Notes under the pieces: generated by a model
The model's database searches: none
Seen by the model: only the letters and a program-made list of their open reading frames with translations
What the model was told of the DNA's origin: nothing
Position numbers and translations under genes: made by a program
Shown here: positions 54,891 to 64,000 of the stretch, piece after piece
Numbering within the stretch: position 1 is the first letter of the stretch
Layout: the number at the start of each line of letters is the position of its first letter
DNA from: Coffea arabica
Lineage: Eukaryota; Streptophyta; Magnoliopsida; Gentianales; Rubiaceae
Length of the DNA stretch: 64,000 bases
Direction: 5' to 3'
Assembly: GCF_036785885.1 (NCBI RefSeq)
Contig: NC_092323.1
Location: 2,396,501 to 2,460,500 of the forward strand

Positions 54891-56340
54891 TTATTTTTGG
54901 CGGTTTGCTGCCTGCTGCTTTAGCTGCTTCTTGAAGGCTTCTGCAGCCATGAAAACGTTGGTAGGTCTCTCCCATCCTTGGCCATATATACCATATCCTT
55001 TCTTAGGATGAGGTTGAATTAGGTACTCAAGCACTTGCAATTCTTCTGCATCTACCCAGTAGATACAGTTCACAGGACACAAGTCAACTGAGACCTGTTC
55101 GAAAGATACCCATGAATTGCTCTCATATGAACTATCTGGCCTTACTAGATCTGGAACATGATTAGTTATGTATTTAGTAGTTTTATCTAACTAATGCTGT
55201 GCTCGTCTGGCTCACCTGAATTTCTGTTTCATCATCTCCATATTGAACTTTAACACGTGCACATCCCAGAGATTCATCCATAGTGAACGTGTTTCTAGCA
55301 TGGTAGACGCATTCTCTGCAACCTACAACAATTCAAGAGTTGAGTTCATCGGACGGGATAGGCATGAAGAGTAAACTGTGAAGAATGCCTAGCTACAGAT
55401 GGTTTTCGTGATTCTTCTCAGTCTGATCTCTGAAGGGCAGTCCATCCATGATCAAGTACTGAAAAAAATGATGATTATACCTATACAGGCATTCTGGTCA
55501 ACAAACAGTGCTTGGGGTCTCAAGGGACCATTCCACACACTATAATCGACACCAGATGCGTCATTTCCGAATGAATTCTGAAACCACCCAATAGAAGCAT
55601 TATACTGTCTCCTCATATCCCCACTCATGAGAACCTTATAGGCCTCATTCATCAACAGGGCACGATCATGACCCTGAAACAAAATATAGGTAATAATATT
55701 TCAGGTGTGCTGGTAAAACTGTGCGAGTACTACATGTGATTGAATTAGACGCTAGAACTAGTACAAGTAGTGAGATTAATGTAGGATGAAGGGGCCTGTT
55801 GCAAAGAACTGCAGAGTAAGACGAAGGAGCTTTGTTTGGATAAGAAGTCGTGTGGCCAGAAAATGATCACCTTTTGACCTGCAATATCAGGATGATATTT
55901 CTTTTGGAGTTTCCTATAAGCTTCTTTGATTTGTTGAGAAGTTGAATCAATTGAAACTCCAAGCAACGTGTAGTAATTCCTATCATGTTCTCCCAGTTTA
56001 GCGTCCATCCTTCGTTGACAACATCTGGCAGCGGCAGCTTTGCCTTTATGCGGGGTTCGGTGTCTTTCATGCACAATAATTCGACACACGGCCGCTAGAA
56101 GCGTTAAACATCGTGCCAAACAAAGAAGAAAAATGGAAAGCAGGGAGAATTTAAAGTTTCTTGGATAGTGGAGGGATTATACCAAGAAAAAAGAGAGTAA
56201 AAAAAGAAAATTTGATGATGAGGAGAAAACTTTTGAAGCAAAAGGTCATTTCATTACCTTGGGATGGACATGTTGGAAAAGAATGGGCAATGAATCTGCC
56301 CAAATTTGGGTTGATAAAATGATATCACAGAGGTTGGCAT
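54891..56340 (-). CDS. J-domain and 4Fe-4S ferredoxin protein (DJC76/77/82 type)
   Basis: Five minus-strand exons, 56340-56258, 56024-55871, 55673-55481, 55322-55216 and 55094-54891, join in frame to 246 aa. The second exon's open frame continues upstream without an ATG, so a separate first exon was sought. One begins [14 protein letters not shown] and ends CCCAAG|GTAATG, in phase with the CCAG acceptor at 56025. It would supply a basic, acid-free targeting peptide. The J domain spans about residues 42-105 with its HPD motif (KKYHPDIAG). A single-cluster ferredoxin domain follows with CIGCREC and, 43 residues further on, CPVNC. Arabidopsis has a few plastid proteins of this design, implicated in thylakoid organisation; a plastid redox or chaperone role is inferred. 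The first exon is less certain than the rest. Confidence 0.85.
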
Positions 56341-57393
56341 GATTCAAAGGCCTTTAACCAGCTCCAAAATCTACAGTGGGATTTGCTATTGCTTTAGCTG
56401 ATTCCAGAATCAGAAAGAGGGCAGAGGCAGAAGCTACTTCAACATCTAATCTGATATTTTCAGTATTATGTAAGATAGTTGCCCAACTAGCCAATGGCCC
56501 ACTGCACCTCCGTTACAGAATACCATCGTTGCCTTTCACATCTGCAGTAAAATTCAGAGGGCATGCAATAGTGTACCTCTTTAGTTCAGAGGTTGTAATC
56601 TCTCCCTCTAGTTAGTCCTCTCCTAAATATTGGAGTAGGAGTTAACTATTGGCCAAAAAAAAAAAAAAGAATGGCATGGTTCTCCCCTTCTGAAAGTTGA
56701 TAATGATCCAAGTCCCAATTGACTTTTCTGCACCAGGACTTTGTGGATACACCACAAATTGTTACGGAGGAAAATACCTAGATCAATATAACGCTAAGAA
56801 CATTTGATTCAAAATACATACAGTTAGGGAGAGGTTCGAGTTGACTACTTTAGTTAATATCCTTGTCAACTGAATTGAGATATCTAGACTTTCATGCTGT
56901 CATATTAAGGCCAAGTTTTTTTTTTTTCCTAAACTCTGTCTTCAAAATTTATGCTCTCACTCTAATTAGCGAAGGTATTGTAGTCCACCATTTCGATGTA
57001 AGGACCAATCCGTTCCTTCATGGTGGGGATATATTATGTATACGCAATCTGCGTCCTTAAGTGATTGCCTACAGATGCTTGATGGGGAAAGTGGAAGAAG
57101 GCACCACCTATTAATGACATGCATGTTTCTACGCGATATTTGCCATGTATGTAATCCGTTACAAATGTGCCTATCAATAATTTTGGTTTAACGTGGCAAC
57201 AGAAATAAGTCAGTAACTGAAGCGAGGTTCCAATGCCAGTTGCTATGATAGGAAGATATTGGAGATAAATCGAGGATCTGTCCTCTCATAGACCTTTCCT
57301 AATAGTATATTTTTTTTCCCGTAAAACAGGAAAAGGAGAAGTAATGAATCATTGTGTCGTCTTGAACCACATGCCATTAGGCTTTTGGCATCT
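56341..57393. other. Intergenic region upstream of the J-ferredoxin gene
   Basis: Contains the J-ferredoxin promoter and, on the far side, sequence leading to the NRT2.7 remnant. A stretch ending in an A-run at about 56656-56671 resembles the 3' end of a retroelement, without clear limits. No gene is recognised. Confidence 0.45.
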
Positions 57394-57840
57394 CACCGGA
57401 GCATGGTTTGCCATCACGGGTCGCGGTCGCGTCGCGGTTTCGGTTGTTTCACATCTGTCGCGGCATATCGGTTGAATATCGGGTGATACGTGTATTATAA
57501 CACAACACATGAAAGTTTTCAAAAATTTTTAAAAAATTACTAAAATTAGAAAATACAAAAAAATGCACAATTTAAAAAAAAATATCCGAGTTGACTCTGA
57601 GTTGACTCCGATATATCGGCCGATATCGTGCATCACGGATTCGAATCAGCCAATATCAGTTGAGTCAGAGCGAGTCAGAGCGGATACGATAATATTTGTG
57701 ATTCGAGGATCGGTATCGTATCGATCCCTTCCGTTCCCGTTATAACTCGGTCGATACATATCGATATCGGCGATATTGCGAACCATGCACCGGAGCAAGT
57801 GCCATATTCCATTAGGCTTTTGTCATCTCACCGGAGCAAG
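57375..57840. repeat. Direct repeat of the NRT2.7 3' end around a MITE
   Basis: CCATTAGGCTTTTG.CATCTC and the following ACCGGAGCA occur at about 57373-57403 and again at 57810-57838. The second copy contains the last codons and stop of the NRT2.7 remnant. The two copies differ by one base. They bracket the MITE at 57402-57787, so the tail was duplicated in tandem and the MITE then landed in or beside one copy. Confidence 0.8.
57394..57795. mobile_element. MITE with 8-bp target-site duplication
   Basis: The element spans 57402-57787 (386 bp). Its ends are inverted: CATGGTTTGC on the left, and GCGAACCATG on the right, whose complement is CATGGTTCGC. CACCGGAG is repeated on both sides (57394-57401, 57788-57795). 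The interior is unusual for this window, with CG-rich words (GGTCGCGGTCGCGTCGCGG) and many CGATATCGG-type palindromes. There is no coding capacity. The 8-bp duplication suggests a hAT-type element, though the boundary could shift by one or two bases because CA follows on both sides. Confidence 0.75.
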
Positions 57841-60042
57841 CGACAATTTTTCATCTGTTGAATGGAATCTGGTGGCTCCCGGGAAGGACCGCAGAACATG
57901 CCACCCCAGCGGGGAAAGTAGATGGGGTTGACCGGGAGAGTACAGACAAGCATCATAAGGCCCATCAGAGAGATGCTTGCTTGAGTTGAGACGTTGTTGT
58001 AGTTGGAGCCTGAGAACAGTAGCAGCTGTATCACAACTGCCCCTATTGTCCCACCGCTTCATGCCATGCCTGATATCACTCCTAGTGACCTGCAGAAACA
58101 CAGAGTATTAATACTACCCACGATCATGCACTATATAACAATGATTAGAATATGAATTCTTATAGTACTAGTGTATCAATTATTGGATGTTTCCTGACAC
58201 AAACTTTTAAACTTGGCCAGTGGCCCAAAATCTACCACCTCTTGGAAACGAAAGGAACAACGCCAAATGTGAGGCCCGAAGCTGCCTGAACGAACAAAGA
58301 GAAGCCGCACATCACTAAAATGGAGGCCCAAAGTGTTCTAACTCTCCCGAGCAACACGCACATGAATCCAGCCACTGTTTTGCACCACCCACAAGCTCCA
58401 CAGCCTCCCTCTCATTCCAAACCTCCTTCCCATCTAATCTGAAACCACCCCTCCCGCTGGCCTTGACACCAAAGCTCGCAGCAATGGCAACCGCTGTCTG
58501 AACTGTTGGACTTGCGTTGTGGGCCAGCTCACTTATGCAAGTGCTTTGAGGGTTTCTCAAGTTTAAATAGAAAGGAGCAGCAGCCGCAAGACGCAATTTC
58601 TTTCTTCGGTCTTCGTGTGAAGAAAAGGGTCAGCCGCCATCCTTTGCTAGTTGAGAGAACAACGAAGAGAGAGAAAGAGCTAGAGAGAGAGACTTTAAGG
58701 TCTTGATTAAAGGGTGATTCGGAACCGATTGAGACGAAATTTTATCCACGCGATCCTACTCTATTCATTTATTGGTTCAGATTTCAGATTTCCTCCTTGT
58801 TTGTTAACACCTTTCCAAACTCACTTCTTTGACAGTTGTAGTTTTTGGAGATGATTTTATAGCAGATTTGCTTGGTTGATATTGGTGCTATTATTGTCAT
58901 CCGAATATTTCGAATAGACCTGTGTATTCCCATTATTGTGATAGTGGAGTTTTTTGACTGGACTAGGTCCCGTGATTTTTTCGAATTTGGGTTTTCCACG
59001 TAAAAATCTTGGTGTCCTGTGTCTTTTATTTTTCTTGCATTTTATTATCATTACTGGTATTATTACTTGATAATTTGGTTTGTTCCTATTTTAACTGGTA
59101 TTTGGGAAAAGATAAATTTGTTCTAGGCTAACTCTGTTAGTGTGTGCCTGTTCTGGTACCCCTTTCCCAACATGAACATTCACGTTAAATCTGTCATAGA
59201 AATACTGCGCTATGATATTATCAGTTGTTAATTCGACTCCGAAGCAAAACCCATATGTCAGCCCCAGTATCCATCCTCTATAATTCTTCAGGCCGTTGTA
59301 CAGCACACTCCAGCAAGAGTTTTCCTTTTGTTGTGGTTTACTCGGAGCTCTTATATGTATTATACTACCACTGCTAGTACGTTTACCGCTGTAGTTTCCA
59401 TCAGGCAAGTCCTGGCCAAAGATTAATACCATAAGCGCCGTTGCTACCTGGAAAATTGCTGGGGCGACAAATGCTATGCGCCAAGCAATAGAAGAGGGTA
59501 TGTTCAAGGTAGTAGTGAAGAGATTGTATATAAGCGGCATGACTAGCTGAGTGACGCCAGAGCCGACGTTAGCCCAGCCGGGGGCAACGCCATTAATGGC
59601 TAGTCCAACAACGCAGCCGGAGAACATGGAACTCATCCAGAATTGGTTGGCCACGAAATTGGCCAGAGAAAATCCAATGAGAAGACGAACGGCGACGAAG
59701 GCCATGGGGGGATGAGACTAGAGACATGGATAAGGCTACGGGTGCTGTGAGGAGGGAGACTGCGGCGTATACCAGACGCGGCCCGAAGAGGTCGCATGCA
59801 GGGCCCGTTGCGACGAGGGAGAAGATGGAACCGACAAAGGATGCTATCCCAGCCTTGCCCACGTCAGAAGCGGTGAGGTTGAGGTCTTTTCTGATGATAG
59901 GAATGAGTGGAGGAATGGAGAAAGTAGAGAAGAAGCAGCTGAAGAGGGAGAGCCATGCCAGGTGGAAGGCTCGCATGTGGGGAGAAAGAGATTGAAAATA
60001 TAGTCGAAATTCTGTTGCCTTGTGATCTGAATCCCCTGGCAA
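57828..60042 (-). pseudogene. NRT2.7: NRT2.7-type high-affinity nitrate transporter, inactivated
   Basis: Three exon-like segments are recognisable: about 60042-59172, 58497-58239 and 58089-57828. They keep sensible splice borders and align from end to end with Arabidopsis NRT2.7, an MFS nitrate transporter of the seed vacuole (AFHLAWLSLFSCFFSTFSI near the start; YFPRWGGMFCGPS near the end). Lesions: no in-frame ATG before the conserved N terminus; a one-base shift at a C6 run (59706-59711), after which the frame resumes as FVAVRLLIGFSLANFVANQF; a shift early in exon 2 between AVAIAASFGV and RFGMRGRLWSLWVVQ; another at AAAA in exon 2, after which TVAGFMCVLLGRV resumes; and an in-frame TGA in exon 3, within what should read G.GSGGT. 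A conserved Arg in SIFSR is Leu here. An undetected upstream first exon could supply a start but would not cure the rest. Confidence 0.88.
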
Positions 60043-62519
60043 AGAATAAGAGAGTACTCTTGAAACTTGAATTGTAAGGATTAAAACATTTAAATTGTTT
60101 AGGGGTCAATGTAGATGGAAAAGAGAATTTATTAAATTTTGGTGGGAACAATAATCTTGATAATAAATGACTTAATGAAAAAAATGAGAACGAATTTCAG
60201 CTTTTACAATTATTGAAGGTGCGTATTAACCCCCAGGGGAGGGAGGGGGGAGATTAAAAACAAAAAAACAAAAAAGTGCTCCTTAACGAGCCTCTAGAAA
60301 ACCTGGACTGGTTTAGCCTAATTAACTTGGACCGAAAGTAATTCTAATCAGCAAACGGGCTAAAGATTTTTGGGCTCCTTAAGATTTTTTGGCTTAGCCT
60401 AATTACTTTTGCTGTTATGAATTAATTTCCAAGTACGTGTACAAGTGACCCCGTCTCCTAGTCCTGTGAAGATTTACGATGTCTCATGTCCGTCATTGGA
60501 CCTTTCATTTGTTATCAAAGTTGGCACTTGATATAGCATTGAGTTGTTTATGTAATCATAATTAATATTTTGCTGCTCTTGAATCTTGACTATCGAATGA
60601 CTATGAGTAGTTAGTTGTTTTTGTAAACATGAAAGTCTGTTTGGATTAGCTGTTTTTTGGGTTGTTTTTCAAAAACAACACTGTAGCATTTCGTTTTTGA
60701 AATACAAGTCCGTTTGGATTAGCTGTTTTTTGGGTTGTTTTTCAAAAACTATATGAAAAACTTTTACTGTTGATGTTTTTTGAATTATTTTTAGAGGTAT
60801 TTTTAAAACATATTTTTGGGTATTTTTAGAATTTAGAATTTTTAGAATTTTATATTTATATACATTCATGCATTTATAATACATTTATAAATATTTATAA
60901 ATAAAGATATTTATATAAAAATATATTATAAATGTATTATATTATATATAATACATAATATAAATATATTTATAAATGTATAAATGTATATTATTATAAA
61001 TGTATAAATTATAAATGAATATTATATAAATGTATAAATTATAAATTATAATAAATAATTTTTATATTTTTATATAAATATATATTTATGCATTTATAGT
61101 ACATTTATAAATAAATATATTAATATAAAAATATATAAATGTATTATATTATATATAATGTATAATATAAATATATAAATTATAAATGAATATTATATAA
61201 ATGCATAAATTAATATATTATAAATATATATTAATATTATGTTCAAATGTAAAATTAATATTATGTATATTAATATAAATGTATAAATGTATTATATTAT
61301 ATATAATACATAATATAAATGTATATTATAAATATACATAAATATATATATTATGTATAAATGTACATTAATATAAATGTATAATATATATTATATATAA
61401 TTTATATAATATGTAATATTTATATAAATATATTTTAAACATATAAAAATATATTTTAAATAAAATAGAATATTTGTAATATGAATAAATAAATATATAA
61501 ATATTTAATATGTATAATGTACATTAATATTAATTATAAATATGGTGTTTATATAATGTTTCAATTTGTAATATTTATTGTATATTTCATTATATAAATA
61601 CATAATTGAAATATACAAATTGAAATATACATATTATGTATATTTGGAGTTGTTTTTGATATAATGTTTGGATATGGGTGTTTTTGAAATACACATTTAC
61701 TGTAACATTTGGAATGTGAAAAACCGTTTTTCAAAAACAGAGGCAAAAACAAGGAATCCAAACGGGATATTTTATTGCCTTTCTGTCAAAAAGAATTGTA
61801 GATAAAAATTGTATAATCATCCTACATTTAAAAGTAATATAGAGTTTATAAACCATTCGAAGTTGTACTATTGACGTACCTGGTCATGCTTTTGGTATTT
61901 TGGGTGAGTATTAGATTTTACTGATGTCTAAAAAGCATATTTTATGCACGACAAGACATAATTTTTTTTTTTTGCTCATTTGCACATTTAATGACATGCT
62001 AATTTTTTTTAAAAAAAAGTTAAAGAAGACCAGACTTTCTAATAATAATGGCATCACCCTCTTTTGTCTTTTGTTTTTTAAATACTTGAAGGATTTAAAC
62101 CGTACAAGGCATATTATTGTTTTATTACTCATCTAAGGTTGGTCTTCTACTAGTTAAAAACGTATTTAATTGGGTTTTTGGAACTGTTTTTTGTTTTTAA
62201 TTTTAGAAAATCAATTATGTGATGTTTTTAATTGCTTTTTTTCTTTTAACTTTCGACTTTTTAAAAAAAATTTAAGAAAAAGGTAAAAATCAAAAGTTAG
62301 AGAATTCCTTTTTTATATTTTAATCTTGAATTTTCAAAAAAAATTAATTTTTATAAAAATCAGAAACAATGGATAGCAGGCTTAATAAATGAATACTTTA
62401 AAAACACTTCAGGGTGGCGGTAAGTATGAATTGTCATAGAGATGAAGGGTATTTCCGTAGAATTTAGAACATTTCAAACTGAAACTTTAAGACAGAGAAA
62501 AGGCGTGAACCGGGAACAG
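60043..62519. other. Intergenic region, NRT2.7 remnant to helicase gene
   Basis: Mostly very AT-rich. It includes the foldback element at 60635-61766 and poly-A/T tracts near 61960-62010. No coding sequence is recognised. Confidence 0.6.
60635..61766. mobile_element. AT-rich foldback element with GTTTGGATT ends
   Basis: The left side has two tandem copies of an end sequence, GTCTGTTTGGATTAGCTG from 60635 and GTCCGTTTGGATTAGCTG from 60708, each followed by TTTTTTGGGTTGTTTTTC. The right side ends AATCCAAACGGG at 61766, the inverse of CCGTTTGGATT, with TTTTCAAAAACAGAGGC inside it as the inverse of the matching motif. Between them, about 60840-61520 is nearly pure A/T, built of degenerate tandem words such as ATAAATGTATTATATTATA. 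It is non-coding. It looks like a non-autonomous DNA transposon whose interior has expanded as a satellite-like array. Target-site duplications were not resolved. Confidence 0.6.
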
Positions 62520-63453
62520 TATAGTAGTGTTCAGTAGCTATCAGAACTGCAGTGTCCTTCGTCCTCCGTCGGACCTCGTTCTGAAACTTCCCAGCTTCTG
62601 CCGCCGTCGACGGTGACAAAGTAGGTATCGGATCATTACGTCATCAAAAGCTGCAATTTAGATGATTACCGTCCTTTTTTTTTTTTTTTACGTTTTGTTG
62701 ATTTATGTCTCCAATTTAGAAATCGTCGAAGCTTCAACGGAAAATTTTCGTTTAATATAACTACTATTCTTTTTCTTTCCGAATGCAAAAAGTGCGCATG
62801 TTTCCCAGATAAAGTCTCATTTCGTGAATCAATTTGCGTAATTCAGTAGAGAGTCTTATGTTATGTTGAGATATTGTGGATGAAGTTACGCGATCATCTG
62901 CGGTTTTGCTATTAGAAGTATATCTTTTTGGTATTTCAGTGGAAATAGTGTATAAGTTGTTCAACATTCACTCTTATTTGGAAAATTAGCTCTTAGATTT
63001 TTTTTTGTTTCAATTAGCTCTTAGATTGAGTTGAGCTTACTAGATATTAGTAGTATATTGCGGTAAAGATTTATATTTCTTTGATATACTTGCAAACTAG
63101 TTTTCATTTATAAGATCTAGGCTGAGGATTGAGGTTGTCGTAAAGCAACCAGTTAAACTATTTGAGGAATCTAAACACAGTGTATAACGGATTATTCTTC
63201 TATTTTTTGAAGTTATTACATATTTACATGTCATACTTGGTTTACAGTGAAAATTATCTTTGTTAATTTTTTTGTTAACTCAATATATATATATATATAT
63301 ATATATTTTTTGTCGCCTGCGGTTGTTTGGCTGATTTAGGAAATACAGTCTTCCTAAAATTGGAACTACAGGAGACGAACTCATTATGGATAACTACACG
63401 CTGAAATCAGTGTTGGATTTACCTGCTCCTTTTCATTCAATCTATGGTTTCAG
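62520..63453 (+). CDS. 5' end of a MER3/ROCK-N-ROLLERS-like helicase gene (partial)
   Basis: A 5' UTR exon probably ends at 62620 (GACAAA|GTAGGT). The next exon starts at 63340 after an ATTTAG acceptor, has its ATG at 63386, and ends at 63453 before GTACTA. Its 22 complete codons read MDNYTLKSVLDLPAPFHSIY then GF, with a split Arg codon. This matches the opening of plant MER3/RCK, the meiotic DNA helicase that promotes interfering crossovers, where the next residues are normally YFNSLQ. Those residues, and the helicase motifs, are not visible before the window ends, so the first intron is at least 547 bp. Position next to an RST1-C3H41 block supports the call, since RCK lies there in Arabidopsis. 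Confidence 0.65.
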
Positions 63454-64000
63454 GTACTATTTTGTTGTTTTGCTTTTATTGTATGTGAATTTGATTATCC
63501 CAGGAATGCTGCTGCGGTTTGAGAGTCAGTGCTTTGATACGTGGATTTTTGTTCTTAAGCTGTACCGTATTTAATTTAGGCGTCAGTTAGTACTCAATAT
63601 TGCTGATCATCACACCTAAAAAGAGGCTATGGGTCCTTGAGTGCTTGGGGGAGCGAAGAAGTTTCATTTTATTCCCCATTTGACTGAGCATTTCCTAAAA
63701 CTGCTAGAACTGGAAAATTTATCTTAGTTTTAGATTAGCTCTGTGCAGATTTCAATCCTCTTTTGGTATGATTGAAATACATATGAATTTCTATATTAAC
63801 GAGGAAAAGAAAAGGATGACAGACATACAATTGCAAAATAACAAGATGATATTGACAGCAATTATGGTAATAGGAAATTTGCAAAAGGTAGATTGTCCAA
63901 AAGAACGGTTGGTTCTCATGCACAACGTTAAACATTGGTTGTTTGGAGGTGATTCTGAAAATCAATTACTATTTGTGCAAGATGACTGTACTTTTATGGG
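63454..64000 (+). other. First coding intron of the helicase gene, running off the window
   Basis: No second helicase exon was found. An acceptor-like CTCTGTGCAG ends at 63748 and is followed by an open frame to the window end, but its translation does not resemble the expected helicase residues. It is therefore treated as intron. Confidence 0.5.

Noticed and set aside
56280-56680. A retroelement insertion bracketed by GAATGGGCA and GAATGGCA and ending in an A-run
   Set aside because: The left flank falls within the probable first exon of the J-ferredoxin gene and the match is short and imperfect. It is probably coincidence.
57630-57660. A tRNA B-box-like GGATTCGAATC
   Set aside because: It is part of the palindromic interior of the MITE, and no A box or cloverleaf accompanies it.
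59864-60151. Alternative open frame overlapping the NRT2.7 start
   Set aside because: It is out of frame with the conserved transporter sequence and has no recognisable similarity.
63749-64000. Open frame after an acceptor-like site near the window end, considered as helicase exon 2
   Set aside because: Its translation does not contain the residues expected after the first MER3 exon, and it is Lys/Asn-rich like chance AT-rich DNA.
1-64000. CRISPR arrays, rRNA, tRNA genes or prokaryotic systems
   Set aside because: None were seen. Repeats present are microsatellites, tandem duplications and plant transposons.

Overview
This is nuclear DNA from a flowering plant, most likely a core eudicot. 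Genes are split by AT-rich introns with GT..AG borders, intergenic DNA is AT-rich with many microsatellites, and all recognisable proteins are plant types. Joining exons by eye gives seven complete protein genes, one decayed gene and the 5' end of another. No bacterial, viral, CRISPR or rRNA/tRNA features were seen. The species cannot be named from the sequence alone.

Layout. 1-2.1 kb: intergenic DNA with a 134-bp tandem duplication and a foldback MITE. 2.3-17.9 kb (+): RST1/focadhesin-like gene, 25 coding exons, 1857 aa. 19.4-23.9 kb (-), with 5' UTR to about 26.75 kb: C3H41-like CCCH/RRM protein. 28.8-32.2 kb (-): FLOE1-like DUF1421 protein. 34.2-37.4 kb (-): raffinose synthase, 781 aa. 37.4-43.4 kb: gene-free, repeat-rich DNA with two well-bounded tRNA-derived SINEs. 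44.0-49.6 kb (-): GT14/core-2-I-branching-like glycosyltransferase, with a third SINE in an intron. 52.4-54.2 kb (+): SirB, sirohydrochlorin ferrochelatase. 54.9-56.3 kb (-): J-domain plus 4Fe-4S ferredoxin protein. 57.8-60.0 kb (-): NRT2.7-type nitrate transporter with several inactivating lesions and a MITE inserted at its 3' end. 60.6-61.8 kb: AT-rich foldback element. 62.5 kb to the end (+): 5' end of a MER3/RCK-like helicase gene.

The genes do not form an operon-like pathway. Plausible themes are RNA surveillance (RST1), RNA binding (C3H41), seed desiccation biology (the FLOE1 and raffinose synthase families) and nitrogen/sulfur assimilation (siroheme synthesis beside a dead nitrate transporter). 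Gene order recalls two Arabidopsis segments: RST1, C3H41 and RCK on chromosome 3, and a core-2 glycosyltransferase near NRT2.7 on chromosome 5. No new biological system stands out. The most notable results are the decay of NRT2.7 and the clearly bounded SINE and MITE insertions.
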